DNA from: Alectoria sarmentosa
Lineage: Eukaryota; Ascomycota; Lecanoromycetes; Lecanorales; Parmeliaceae
Reading direction: 5' to 3'
NCBI GenBank assembly: GCA_009733775.1
Contig: WOGZ01000109.1
Location: 34,810-98,809 of the forward strand
DNA: 64,000 nt
The notes below the pieces were generated by a model. That model was not told where the DNA came from, did no database searches, and worked only from the letters and a program-made list of their open reading frames with translations. Shown one piece after another: positions 1-10,319 of this stretch (positions are counted from its first letter, which is position 1; every line of letters begins with the position of its first letter). The translations under genes were made by a program, and so were the position numbers.

Positions 1-913
1 ACGCTCCATTTGAGATCATCGACGAGGAAGCCGCTAAGCCCGACGACTGGCTCGAGGATGAGCCTAATATGGTCCCAGATCCAGAGGCCGAGAAGCCCGA
101 AGATTGGGATGATGAGGAAGATGGTGACTGGATCCCACCAATGGTACCAAATCCGAAATGTGAGGAAGTCTCCGGCTGCGGTAAATGGGAGCCACCTACC
201 AAGAAGAACCCTGCCTACAAGGGCAAATGGACTCCTGAGTACATTGATAACCCAGCATACAAGGGTGTGTGGGCACCAGCGAAAATTCCTAACCCTGATT
301 ACTTTGAGGACAAGACGCCCGCCAAATTCGAGCCCATGGGCGCTGTAAGTACTCTGTTGACTCAACTTGAGCAACAGCTACTGATATATTCTAGATCGGA
401 TTTGAAATCTGGACAATGCAAAGCGACATCCTCTTCGACAACATCTACATCGGCCACTCCGTCGAGGACGCTGAGAAGCTTAAAGCCGAAACCTACGATG
501 TCAAGCACGCCATCGAAGTCGCGGAGGAAGAAGCCAGCAAGCCACCACCCGCAAAGGAATCGCCCAAGTCTCCTATGGATCTCAAGTTCTTGGACGACCC
601 AGTCTACTACGTCCGCGAAAAGGTCGACCTCTTCTGGGCCATTGCTAAGAATGACCCCGTCGAAGCCGTCAAGGCTCTCCCTGAAGTCGCTGGCGGAATC
701 GGTGCTTTGGCTGTGACAATTATCGCATTGATTGTTGGTATTGTGGGTGTCTCTGCGGCGCCACCGCCCAAGGTCCAGAAGGCAGCAGAGAAGGTGAAGC
801 AAAGCGCCATGGACACCAAGGACCAAATCGTCGACGCGGCTAGCACTGGCACTGATAAAGCCCAAGCGGAGCTTAACAAGAGAACCACGAGATCATCAGG
901 GCCTGCGGAGTAA
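1..913 (+). CDS. Calnexin, C-terminal part (cut by window start)
   Basis: Membrane-bound lectin chaperone of the endoplasmic reticulum that retains monoglucosylated glycoproteins during folding. The visible part starts inside the Pro-rich P-domain arm: type-1 repeats (KPDDW, KPEDWDDEEDGDW) are followed by type-2 repeats (GKWEPP, NPAYKGKW, NPAYKGVWAP, IPNPDYF). The end of the globular lectin domain follows (GFEIWTMQSDILFDNIYIG). One membrane segment (about 23 residues, GGIGALAVTIIALIVGIVGV) is followed by a basic and polar cytosolic tail ending at TAA 911-913. One intron at 345-394 (GTAAGT...CTAG, branch-like TACTGAT) joins the two exons in frame. The 5' half, with signal peptide and most of the lectin domain, lies outside the window. 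Identification is firm from the P-domain repeats and topology. Confidence 0.95.
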
Positions 914-1427
914 GTGTATGCAGCCTGGTGATTTGAACTTCGGACCAGGGGTAGGAAGAAGAGTGGAGGTGTGGCTGGAGTAGTGAGCGTGCAGATGCAT
1001 TAGTACTAGCGCAGGCCAATCAGCTGTTGGGATCGATCTTGTCATGCTGTTCTTCGACCGGGAGTCTGTATACTATTTGTAGAGAACGAAACCAAGAAAA
1101 GTTTGAACTAAACAACGCCGAGCACATTGTACTTTATTTTGTTCACTTCGCAATGTTGCGCGTAGAGTTCGGGGAGGAGCACTTGATCTAGGAATCCAAA
1201 GCTTAGGTAAGAGGGTTCTGTGCCATCTTCGTTTATCCATAGTCGTCTAAAGACACTGCGCATTGTCTAGCCGTGCTGTGCGATTACCCCCAAGAACGCC
1301 AATACGAAATTGGTATCGAGATCAAAGCCAGAGAACCCTGGTAATAGAGAGGCAGAGAGGCACCTGAAAACTAAGGGTGCAAAGAAAAGGAAATAGGCAG
1401 CCTCGAGCGCACCAGCGGACATATAAA
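914..1427. other. Convergent 3' intergenic (calnexin / cmkA)
   Basis: Untranslated tails of two convergent genes. No further ORF, RNA gene or repeat is visible. Confidence 0.6.
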
Positions 1428-3082
1428 TCACTTGAGGGGATTGTGGCTCCCCCTTTTCACCTTCTCCTCCGCTGCCTTCGCCTCCTTTTCCCTCTCCACC
1501 TTCTCCTTTTCCTCCCTCACCTTGGCAAAGACGACCTCCCGGAAGATAGCTCCCTTGGCCACATCGCTCAAGGTCTTCTTCTTTCCAGTGTTACTAGTCG
1601 GCAATCCAGTACCGGCAGAACCTTTCTTGGCCAGCTTTTGCCCTGCCATTTCCGCCGAGTCCGCTGGGATATCTGGCTGACTCAGGGTTCCATCCTCATC
1701 CTCTGGATCTTGCATCTTGAGTGCTTCGATGCGGTTGGCGAGTTTGATGACATTGATACCGCGCTTGAGACGGGCTTTCGCCATGATGGCGCGGAATTCA
1801 GGCAGCAAATCGAAGTCTGTGGCTGTTTTGCCTGTCAGCCAGACATCTTGGAGTGCTTCTTCGCTCGTGAGTCTTTTGCTAGGGTCGGGTTGCAGCAAGC
1901 TGACAATGAAATCTTTGGCGTCTGAGCTGACGTCTTTCCAATACCGGCCGTGGAATACTATGCGGCCACTTTTGCATTCTTCGATCAGATCTGCAACATT
2001 TTCGCTGCGGAAGGGCGAATAGCCGCATAGGAGGGTGTAGGTGATGACGCCTAGGGACCACATGTCGACGGGCTTGCCATGGCCTTGTTTCATCATGATT
2101 TCAGGGGCTGCGTAACCGAAAGAGCCGGCCATGGTATTTAGCATAGCGTCTTTAGAGTCGAGCATTTTGGCGATACCGAAGTCGGCAAGAACAAGGGAGG
2201 AGTGGGTGTCTTTGGTTAGGTAGAGGAGGTTCTCGGGTTTCAAATCTGTTTAAAGGTCAGTTAAATGGGTAGGAAGATCGTCCAGATTCCTTGACCTCGG
2301 TGAACCACGTTGTTGTAATGGAGATAGTCGACGGCTTCGAGGACTTGCTTGATCGTTTGGGAGGCATCTTTTTCTGTAAACTTGCCGTATTCGCAAATCC
2401 GGTCAAATAGCTCTCCCCCGGTCGCCAGCTGGGTTACTATATAATATTTGTCCTAGACATTATGAAATATTAGTACTGTTATAGTCCAGAAATGGAGTCC
2501 AACTCAAATACCTTCGACTCAAACCAATCGTGGAATCGAACAATGTTGGGATGTTTCATTCTTTGCAGCAGGACCATCTCATCGTACACCATTTTCTCGT
2601 TGCCTTTGACGTTCTTCTTGAGAATGATCTTGATAGCATATCTTTCTCCGGCGCATTCTGCTTCCCTGACGATGCCGTATGTCCCTGCACCCAACGTCCT
2701 GCCGAATCGATATTGAGATCTGAGTTGTGCGTGAGTACGCTCTGCAATCAAATGGTAGAAGGTTGGCGCACTTTTTATCGTAACTGTCTGGCTGTCCTGA
2801 CAGCTTGTTCATCATGTTTGAGACTTTGGAAGAGTTGCGCGTCAGCATATTTTGTGGGTATCACATCTATTCTCAGAAGCAGCAACGTTTCTCGCATCCT
2901 AATCACAAAGTACGGTGTACACACCGTCTCGGGACCTCCTGGAGTAAGGAGGGTCGAGCACATGACGCTTCTCCTTTGGGTTCACCATGTCGACGTCTTT
3001 CCCGAGCAGCGAGCTTGGAGGAGAATATAGGGGAGATGCAAGCGCGCAAAAGGGACAACAGATAGGTATACTTACAACTCAT
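1428..3082 (-). CDS. cmkA: Calcium/calmodulin-dependent protein kinase (CaMKI-like)
   Basis: Ser/Thr kinase of the CAMK group that transduces Ca2+/calmodulin signals. Five coding exons give 413 aa: 3082-3076, 2823-2772, 2719-2512, 2452-2296 and 2245-1428. The first coding exon is only 7 nt (ATG AGT T). Splicing it on yields the family-typical start MSFSNMMNKLSGQPDSYDKK, which is why I chose this start over the ATG at 2815. Kinase motifs in order: glycine loop GRTLGAGTYGIVRE, VAIK-type lysine (YAIKIILKK), HRDLKPENLL, DFG in VLADFGIAK, APE (YAAPEIM) and DMWSLGVITYTLLCG. A calmodulin-binding/autoinhibitory stretch (AKARLKRGINVIKLANRIEA) follows the kinase domain. The C-terminus is a charged K/E-rich helix. 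Length and domain order match fungal CMKA. It is convergent with calnexin and divergent from the small gene at 3634. Confidence 0.92.
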
Positions 3083-3633
3083 CTTGACGTCTGGCCGTGT
3101 TCTCTAATTCGAAGTAGGTTGCGCCTGCCTACTCGTGGTTCCTCTCGCTGCGCTCCGCTGTAGGGTTCGAGAGCCTAGCCACTTGCGTACTTAGAGATTT
3201 GGGATCGCGTACTATGGAGACAATGGCATTCTCCAGAGCGCAAGGAAGCTAAGATATACAGGACAGGAAAAAGCTGAAGAGGGTCTGTCACGAGTTTGTA
3301 GGACTAGCTATAGGAAGAGGGAGCTGCGCAGGATTCTCGACTTTAAGTACTCTTTAAACACTCTCGCGTTGACATCTGGGCTTGGGCATCCTTTGTGACT
3401 CAGAAGACCGTTAGAGGAGAGAAAGGAATTGCATTGAACTTGGAGCTGACGCTGGCTCGACTGGAGAGAGAAATACACAGCCTTGTTTCCCGCGTGGTGA
3501 TCCCTGCCCCACGTCTTGGCGGGGCAAATGCCGAGGATGCCAAGACCTGTTTGGGGCCTCGTGCACAAGCGAACGTGCAAAATAGAGTACATACCTGGCA
3601 TCACTCTTCGTTTGCAGAATACTACTCCACATC
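3083..3633. promoter_or_regulatory. Divergent promoter region, cmkA / small membrane protein
   Basis: A 551-bp gap between two divergent start codons, expected to hold both promoters. No convincing RNA gene or repeat is visible, and I assign no individual factor sites. Confidence 0.4.
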
Positions 3634-3996
3634 ATGGGTAACGAACTCCTCCTCATCATTGGCTTTACCATCTTCTCCCTTGTCGTCACAATGGCCTGGG
3701 TTGGGGGCTATCTAGACAAGTATCAACACTCGCTTCAAAACATCCTCCTGGATAAGACTGGGGAAAACAGGGCCTCCTATGGATTGAAAAGTATGGTCCC
3801 AGTCATGTCAGAAAATGGCCTCGTCCAGTGACCAATTGCTAATCTCTTCATTGTCACAGCCGTACTCACCGGTCAAAAGACGGGGGACGAAGACCTCGAT
3901 GCGGTACAGGATGGAGTGGGAAGTGGTGTTGGGGGCCTGGTTGGGAAGGGAGGTATAGGAGAGAGCATTGGGAGCACGTTGAGTAAAGGGTTATAA
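3634..3996 (+). CDS. Small conserved fungal membrane protein, function unknown
   Basis: Two exons (3634-3790 and 3860-3996) encode 97 aa. The intron has donor GTATGG and acceptor CACAG; splicing joins GLK to TVLTGQKTGDEDLDAV and removes an in-frame stop that ends the unspliced frame at 3831. One N-terminal membrane segment (LLLIIGFTIFSLVVTMAWVGGYLDKY) is followed by a Gly-rich tail (GVGSGVGGLVGKGGIGESIG). The pattern of a short membrane anchor, ENRASYGLK motif and Gly-rich C-terminus resembles an uncharacterised family of roughly 100-aa fungal proteins, from memory only. No function can be assigned. Confidence 0.65.
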
Positions 3997-4295
3997 CTCG
4001 ATTCGACCTACGGAGAGACACCGCCGCTTTGATCAGCATTTAGCCTGGGTACAAGAAGGATTTCAATGCATGCAATGAGCCCGCTTGGAAATACCCGTCA
4101 ATCTCAGATGCCAGGTATCAGTCCGTTCAACCATGGCAGCAACGTTAAAGCACTCAACAAAAGACTGTTTCCTTGGCACCTAATCTTCCACAAATATGCA
4201 AGTCCCTGGGAGAAGCCTAGAGAATATCGCTTTGCGAGCTCGAGAACAAGGCAATCTGGCACAAGACCTGGGTCTCAAATCCTCAGATTTGCTGC
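3997..4295. other. Convergent 3' intergenic
   Basis: About 300 bp between the 3' ends of the small membrane protein (+) and beta-galactosidase (-). Nothing else is recognised. Confidence 0.5.
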
Positions 4296-7200
4296 TTATA
4301 TCCCGGTCGCCTCCAGACTGACTGTGAAATCAAATGTCCTCATTTTCAAATGGTACTGTTCCAAGGTATCTGGCCCACACGAAGCGCTCCCCAAACCGTG
4401 ATGCTCATCATCAATACGAAAAACCACACCTTTGCTTCCTTTCAACTCGTGCGGATGCTGGGCCTGGTCTAGATCTGCTGCAGTATATTTCGATAGGGCG
4501 AAGTCAAACCCAGTCCGCTTCTCGAATGGCTTTTCTTTGAGTCGGTGGACGATCTCCCAGTCATCAAGTGGTGACGCTGGTCTTTCGGCCCGACCGCTGT
4601 CGAGGGTCTTTGCTTTCATAGATGTAGCGTTTTCCTCCGCTTGTCCCCGTTGCAATTTTGCCTTGATCCCAATGCCGTTCTCATTCGTAATCTTCGCCCA
4701 TCTTGTCTCCGTTCTATTGCCATTCTCCTGGGGCATTTCATAGTTGAACATCATATCATGTACACCGCGTTTCCATATGCCGATCTTACCCGCCTCTTTC
4801 ATGTCTCTGTAGCTTTGATGTGGGCCCAACCCAAACCACTGAGCAACATTGCGATCTTTCGGCAGCATCATCTCCAAGCCTACTCTAGGCAGGATATTTG
4901 GCTGGCTTGTGCCTTTGGGAACTGCGTGAACATGGATCAACAACTGGCCGTCGCTGGGTATCATGTAGGTCGTAGTTGTTTCAAAGCCCCAAGCGAGGAC
5001 AGGCGGCGCAATCCAACTCTCCACGATGATCTCAAGGGAGCCTGTATCTTCGCGATGCTGATGTTTGACCGAGCGAACTTGCTGTGTCATCATATGCAAG
5101 CCATGGTCTCGCCAGGTCTTGGCCGCGAATGGCTTATCGTTGTCCGTGGGTGCACGCCAGAAAGTTACCTGAGGACCAGCATCTTCGAGGATCAGGTTTA
5201 TGCCTTTGTAGCTCCATCCAGTGACCTTGGCTAGAATAGTGTCGAATGTGATTGCACATTTGGGACCGGAGATTTGTAGAAGACTGCGGGATTCTTGAAG
5301 CTTCGCCGGCTGCAAATTCTTGGCAAGGGCTGGTTGCGAGGTTATCTCGCCGTCACCTTCATCAAGACGAAACTCAGCCCATGCGATCTCGTGGTTACTG
5401 CCGGCCCATGGTAGCTTCTGTCGGGTCAAGAGTTTGATCCTAAGCCAAGTCTCCGGCTGGCTGGTATCACATTGCATAAACCCACTCTGGCCGGCAAACT
5501 CAATTGGAAATATGGAGCCAGGCCCGCTTCGATCTTTCGGAATCTGTCCTACAGACGAGGTAAGATTGTATTCGTCCTCCCCTGAGAAGCGAGTAATTTC
5601 ATATGCATATAGCATGTTTTCCATTGACACGAAGTCATTTCGGTTCTTTATAAGGACACTATTCCCTTCTTTGTGAAAGGTAACAGGCTGATAGACCTTT
5701 TTCAACTCAAACAGGCCGGGTCCGGGCATATGTTCAGAGGTGCACAGCCTGAGAGATTTCGGAGTCAGTATTTCTCTTTGAAGGATGTCTCAGGAGGCGG
5801 AGAAGGTCTCCGGCCCCCGTAATATGATGCAAATGGGAATAATGGATCGAAAGAATAATTTACCCATCCATGACGAAGTTCCCGTCGTTCGGCTCATCGC
5901 CAAAGTCACCACCATAGGCGTAGAAAGACCCGCCACTGCCATCGTCAAGCTTTTTCGAGAGTCCGTGGTTAGCCCACTCCCAGATGAAACCCCCTTGAAG
6001 TCGTCGATGTTCGTAGAACGTCTCTTGGTATTCCTTCAATGCTCCTGGACCATTCCCCATAGCATGACCATACTCCTGAAGTAAGATCGGCTTGTCGAAT
6101 TTGTCTCCATCGCGAGTGGCTAAATTGACGAGATCCGAGATTGAGTTGTACATCGAACTGCAAATATCAGAAGCTCTATATTCATGATCACCTTCGTAAT
6201 GAACCAGTCTCGTAGGATCGTAATCTTTTGCCCACTTGTACATAGCGACATGATTCTGGCCGAAGAATGACTCGTTACCCAAGCTCCACATGATTACACT
6301 AGCATTGTTCTTGTCTCGATGGACGACTTGCTGCATGCGATCCAGATAGGCCTTTTTCCAAGCAGGATCGTCTGATGGGAGATGCTCGAGGTCGACGCCC
6401 ATACCATGGCACTCCAGATCTGCTTCGTCCATTACGTAAAGCCCAAGCTCGTTCGCAAATGATACGAGCGCTGGATGATTAGGGTAATGTGAACAGCGAA
6501 TGGCGTTGATATTATGCTGTTTCATTAATACCAGGTCCTGTTTTATGAAGTCGATTGGTACAGCGCGCCCGTATCGAGGGTGGTGGTCGTGTCGGTTTAC
6601 GCCTCGAAGGTGAATCGGACGGCCATTGACATGTATCAAGCCATCTTTCAATTCAACGGTTCGGAATCCGACTGGTTGATCGATGGCCTGTAATGTCTGC
6701 CCTTTGGTGGTCAAGGTGATACGTAAATGGTACAAATTTGGGTGCTCAGCCGTCCATTTTAGAGGCATTGAAATTTTTCCCATGCGGCAAACGTGTTCGG
6801 TATCCCCTGGAACGAGATCATATATCTCAGACTGACAGGCTCTTTCCCCGTTTGTATCAGTCAACTCCAGGAGAGTTTCCGCCGCAGAGGTGAGCTGGAA
6901 GTAGAGCTTTATCTGCAGGAAAGCGTTGTGGTACTGCTTATCCAGCTCGACTTGAACAAAAAAGTCCTCAATGTGACCCATGACTGGGATGGCAAAGAGG
7001 ACAACATCCCGAAAGATTCCTATAGGGTTGAGTCAGATAGCCCAAGATACGTGTCAAGATTTCCTGACCGGACAGCCACTAATGATACTGGAGTTAGCAT
7101 GCCGTTATCGAGACATATACTCGGCACTCAAGACAGGTCTAAGGAGAACCGCTAGGGGGAATGTCCTTCTCTGGCTCCCAAGACAAGTCTTACGATTCAA

Positions 7201-8236
7201 ATTATGCTATTTCGAATAGGGAACAAAATATCTGAGTTGTACGTACCCACATGTCTCTGAATACTTTCGGAGTCAGTAATCCTCGTTAACGATCGTTCAA
7301 GAGTCAGAAGACATGTCTCAGGAGGCGGAAAGGTCTCCGACCGCCAAAATGTAATGAAAAAGGAAACAATGGATCGAAAAGGTAGCTCACTGATCTTCAA
7401 TATAGCTGCCATCCGACCATTGATAAACCTTGACTCTGAGGGTATTGACCTCGTCTTTTCGTACCACGTTACTTATGTCAAATTCTGCAGAATTTCGACT
7501 ACCTTGACTGTATCCAACCTTTTTGCCGTTGACCCAGAGATGGTAGGCACTGTCCACACCTTCGAACCTAAGACGGTACAAAACTTCATGTTGCCAACGA
7601 TTTGGGATCGAGAAATCAGTCTCGTACAGGCCTGTTGGGTTCTCAGACGGAATAAATGGTGGGTTCGTCGGAAATGGGTAGTTGATATTGGTGTAGTGTG
7701 GATGACCATAGCCTTGGAGTTGCCAGTGACCTGGAATACCTCAGACCGGATCTCTTTAGAAGCAAACCAAACGCTCAGAAGATATCTCAGTACAAAAAGG
7801 TTGTCATTGCTTCTATTGTAGACAATAGTACGGCTCAGACCAAATTACTGGCAAGCACGATAAGACAGCAACTCTAGATTAGCTCTATCCGGACAGCACT
7901 TTTTTTCTGCAGTGCTGACGACAAAAATCATTCGGCGGCTTCTGTCCTCGCAGATGACCAATTGGGGGGGGGAGCTTGCCCCTCAAAAGAGCACTTGAAG
8001 CGCCTCGAAACCAGCTTACCTGGGACATCAATCAAATCCCAAGCACCATCATCCAGTAACTCTGGCTCTAATTCCAATGGGCTCGAAGCGTAGTGAAATC
8101 TCCACTTTCCAGACAGAGACAAGTGCTCAGCGGGTAGAAAGTATGCCCGTGGTGGCAGACGGTTTCGCTGAAAGACTCGTTCATTCATATAATCGGGACG
8201 ATCTTCCTCCTCCATACTGCCATACTCTCCATTCAT
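4296..8236 (-). CDS. Beta-galactosidase, GH2 LacZ type
   Basis: Hydrolyses terminal beta-galactosides; the absence of an obvious signal peptide suggests an intracellular enzyme. Six exons: 8236-8020, 7730-7391, 7256-7247, 7078-7069, 7019-5864 and 5748-4296, giving 1061 aa, close to E. coli LacZ (about 1023). Exons 3 and 4 are 10 nt each; together they supply the core of the DQDMWWLSGIFRDV motif and keep the frame. Domains in order: N-terminal sugar-binding (RNRLPPRAYF, HLWVNGKKVGYSQGSR), immunoglobulin-like, TIM barrel (RGVNRHDHHPRYGRAV; acid/base Glu in WSLGNES; nucleophile region QEYGHAMGNGPG; GGFIWEWANHG) and the C-terminal small-chain domain. The frame is open 48 nt further upstream but begins with TTG, so I took the first in-frame ATG, at 8236; MEEED further in is an alternative. 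Introns 2 and 5 are copies of one sequence family. Confidence 0.93.
5749..5863 (-). repeat. Introner-like element, copy 1 (beta-galactosidase intron 5)
   Basis: A 115-nt intron with donor GTAAAT and acceptor CTCAG. It shares blocks with the intron at 7257-7390 in the same order: TTTCGATCCATT, then TCCGCCTCCTGAGACAT, then the branch-site block TACTGACTCCGAAA just before the acceptor. The middle can fold as a short hairpin (CGGAGA pairing with TCTCCG). Unrelated introns in one gene do not normally align, so this looks like a mobile intron family. Confidence 0.75.
7069..7078 (-). other. 10-nt microexon 2 of beta-galactosidase
   Basis: Sequence TGGCTGTCCG, flanked by acceptor ATTAG and a weak donor GTCAGG. 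It reads W-L-S and the first base of G, joining to GA-ATC (I) of the next exon. With microexon 1 it completes DMWWLSGIFRDV and keeps the 1061-codon frame open. Confidence 0.75.
7247..7256 (-). other. 10-nt microexon 1 of beta-galactosidase
   Basis: Sequence AGACATGTGG, flanked by acceptor TTCAG and donor GTACGT. Spliced after ...GAAGATCA it reads E-D-Q-D-M-W, the family motif. Phase 2 in, phase 0 out. Confidence 0.75.
7257..7390 (-). repeat. Introner-like element, copy 2 (beta-galactosidase intron 2)
   Basis: A 134-nt intron with donor GTGAGC and acceptor TTCAG, homologous along its length to the intron at 5749-5863 (see there for shared blocks). It is slightly longer, with an insertion of about 20 nt between the CTGAGACAT block and the branch site. 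The hairpin stem is conserved with one mismatch (CGGAGA versus TTTCCG). Confidence 0.75.
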
Positions 8237-8284
8237 TGATTCTACTATGCTCGAGAGAGATGTCTTGCCTGAATCTGAGTTCAA

Positions 8285-8960
8285 AGGGATGGAGATGTTG
8301 GCTAGGAATGTAGGGAGGCGCCACAGGCGGGCCGAAGAATCTCCGGGGCTTGAATCCCGGCAGTGCCTTACCTTAAGTAGCTCTAGCGCGCGTAACGACG
8401 TTCACACCAGACGGTGCCGAATACATCACTGACTTCGTTTCCATAATACGATGTTTCTGTATCGCTAGCATCACCCGCCATCACTCTCAGCAACATTTCC
8501 ATTCTTCCCCATATCAGGCTTGGGTAAAGACGATACAAAACCTGGATAAATCTCTCTTGGGGAGCTGCAGTGCGGCTATCGGCCCTGCATGTCATTGGGC
8601 AAATGAAGACGAGGACGTGGCTGCGGCGAGGTAGGGTGTATTGTTAGGGAACGGAGGTGTGGAGGGTGAGGTGGGACTTTGCTGTGTTACGAGTCTTGGA
8701 CCAAATCGTTCCGCGTTGCCTCTCGCGTGGACGATTTCGGGTACCTTGGGAGAGCATGAGTAATTGGTGGCCGACGAAGGATACTATAGTATAGGATTGT
8801 ATCCCATCTCAAGAGAAGAATCATCATCAAATGCTCTGCCACGCTACAACATCAAGCTCTCACAACGACCCATGCTTAAATTGAAATATGAAGACCGCGC
8901 TCTCCAACATCGACGTCTTTGGGACGCCTGTTGTGCCTCTGTTGGCGTCAAGCATACTGC
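8285..8960. other. Upstream region of beta-galactosidase, no supported gene
   Basis: About 680 bp. It holds an open frame of 70 codons on the minus strand (8383-8595) with no recognisable family. It could be beta-galactosidase leader/promoter or the lost 5' part of the MFS pseudogene. Confidence 0.4.
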
Positions 8961-10008
8961 TTGAATTACTTAACGTACTCGATGCTGTCTATGAACGAGT
9001 GGGCGATTACGCAGCGCTTGGTGTAATACTTGGAGTATTGTCTTCGACTTCGTGTTGCGGGTAACGATGATCGAGCAAAGAGTTTCTACCAGGTGGCTCG
9101 AGAGTGTCGACTTTGACGAAACTGTAGTATCAGGTGGCAAATACACCCTAGTGGATTCTGATCCCGAATATCTCAGCAGCAGCTTGACGGCTACCGAAGA
9201 CGAAGAGCCGAATGACCAGACACCATAGCCAGACCTACACTCACCTTTACTGCTTCCGAACAAATCAAAAGGCCAAAAGAAGAAAGAGACTTGGTCTGCT
9301 TTTGATTTCCCCCGATGCAGCCATGTGTGGCGGCTTGAGCCATACGATACTCATGGTCGCTGTTGACACCATACTCCCACTCTTCGTCCTGAAAACCTTT
9401 CCACTAGAAAGCCACCGGCAGCAGCCTAAGCTTCCTCGCCATCGCCATCCCGTCTCTGCTGAGCACGTTCATCGGCATGCTATCGGTCGGCTACGGCGCG
9501 AGAGTCACGTCGTTGTTGGGTTTTGCGACGGTCACGCCGATTTTGGGCTGGGTGGGGTCTCTGCAAGGATGACACCGTTACGAGCCGGGACTTGCTGGTT
9601 GTTTTCCTTGTATTGATAGATAGGTTGCGTCTGCGCGTACAGTCGTTTACTCACCACTCCAGCACGAGTGACTTCATACTTCCTTCTTTTTCCTGATGAT
9701 GTTGGTATTCATTTGCTAACAACGACAATCTCTCCACGCGGTCTCGGCCTCGATATGATGCTTTACCCCCCTCGCCGCCGACGTCTTCTTCGGAGCCGAG
9801 AGATTGAGTCAAGAGATCCCTTCGCTTTTCGGGCGTCATAGGCGCTTTTGCGCTGGTATACTCGGGCTTCAATGGTGCAGTGGGACTCGCCGCCATTGCG
9901 GGGCCGGGGTTGGCGGGGACGTTATATTGTAAGTCGAATCGGCAGATTACTATAGGGCTGTTGGCTCGGTTTGTTTGGCTTGGGGAGTTTGCCCGATTGG
10001 AGGCTTAG
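8961..10008 (+). pseudogene. Decayed MFS transporter (DHA1/vesicular-amine-transporter-like), C-terminal part
   Basis: Pieces of one 12-TM major-facilitator protein lie in order on the plus strand but in different frames. The first is a TM6-like piece (VYERVGDYAALGVILG), then after a shift DFVLRVTMIEQRVSTRWL and the acidic central loop (YTLVDSDPEYLSS, EDEEPNDQ). A TM7 piece follows (DTILPLFVLKTF), then a TAG where the family has Trp, then TM8 and the A-like loop (LAIAIPSLLSTFIGMLSVGYGARVTSLLGF). Last come EIPSLFG and the final TM (GAFALVYSGFNGAVGLAAIAGPG). At least three frameshifts and one nonsense codon are needed to read it, and no N-terminal half is recognisable. The family assignment is by motif order only. 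The neighbouring housekeeping genes have no frameshifts, so this is probably real decay rather than sequencing error. Confidence 0.7.
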
Positions 10009-10319
10009 GGGGTCTGTGGAGAAGGGGATGTGACTGTGCAGGGTGGGAATGGAAAAGTGTATGGTTAAGGATGGTGGGAGTGATGGCTGCGATTTCTGCG
10101 TTTGTTTGAGCGAAAGTTATATTTAGCATTTGTATATCATAAGAAGGGCTTTCAAGCAGCGAAAGCTTCCAAATTTACGCCCATCTCGACTACCAAGAGA
10201 CGCATAGTACTCAAAAGTAGCGGTCGAAGAGCAAGGCGTGAGAATATTGGTGCCCTCGAATATGAGATCCTCCTCATTAGGGCGAGATGCATGGAAGTAT
10301 GACAAAGCTCGTACTAACA
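10009..10319. other. Intergenic, nothing recognised
   Basis: About 310 bp between two pseudogenes. No supported coding or structural feature. Confidence 0.4.

Noticed and set aside
7731..8019. First beta-galactosidase intron as another introner-like copy
   Set aside because: At 289 nt it lacks the shared central and branch blocks of the other two copies.
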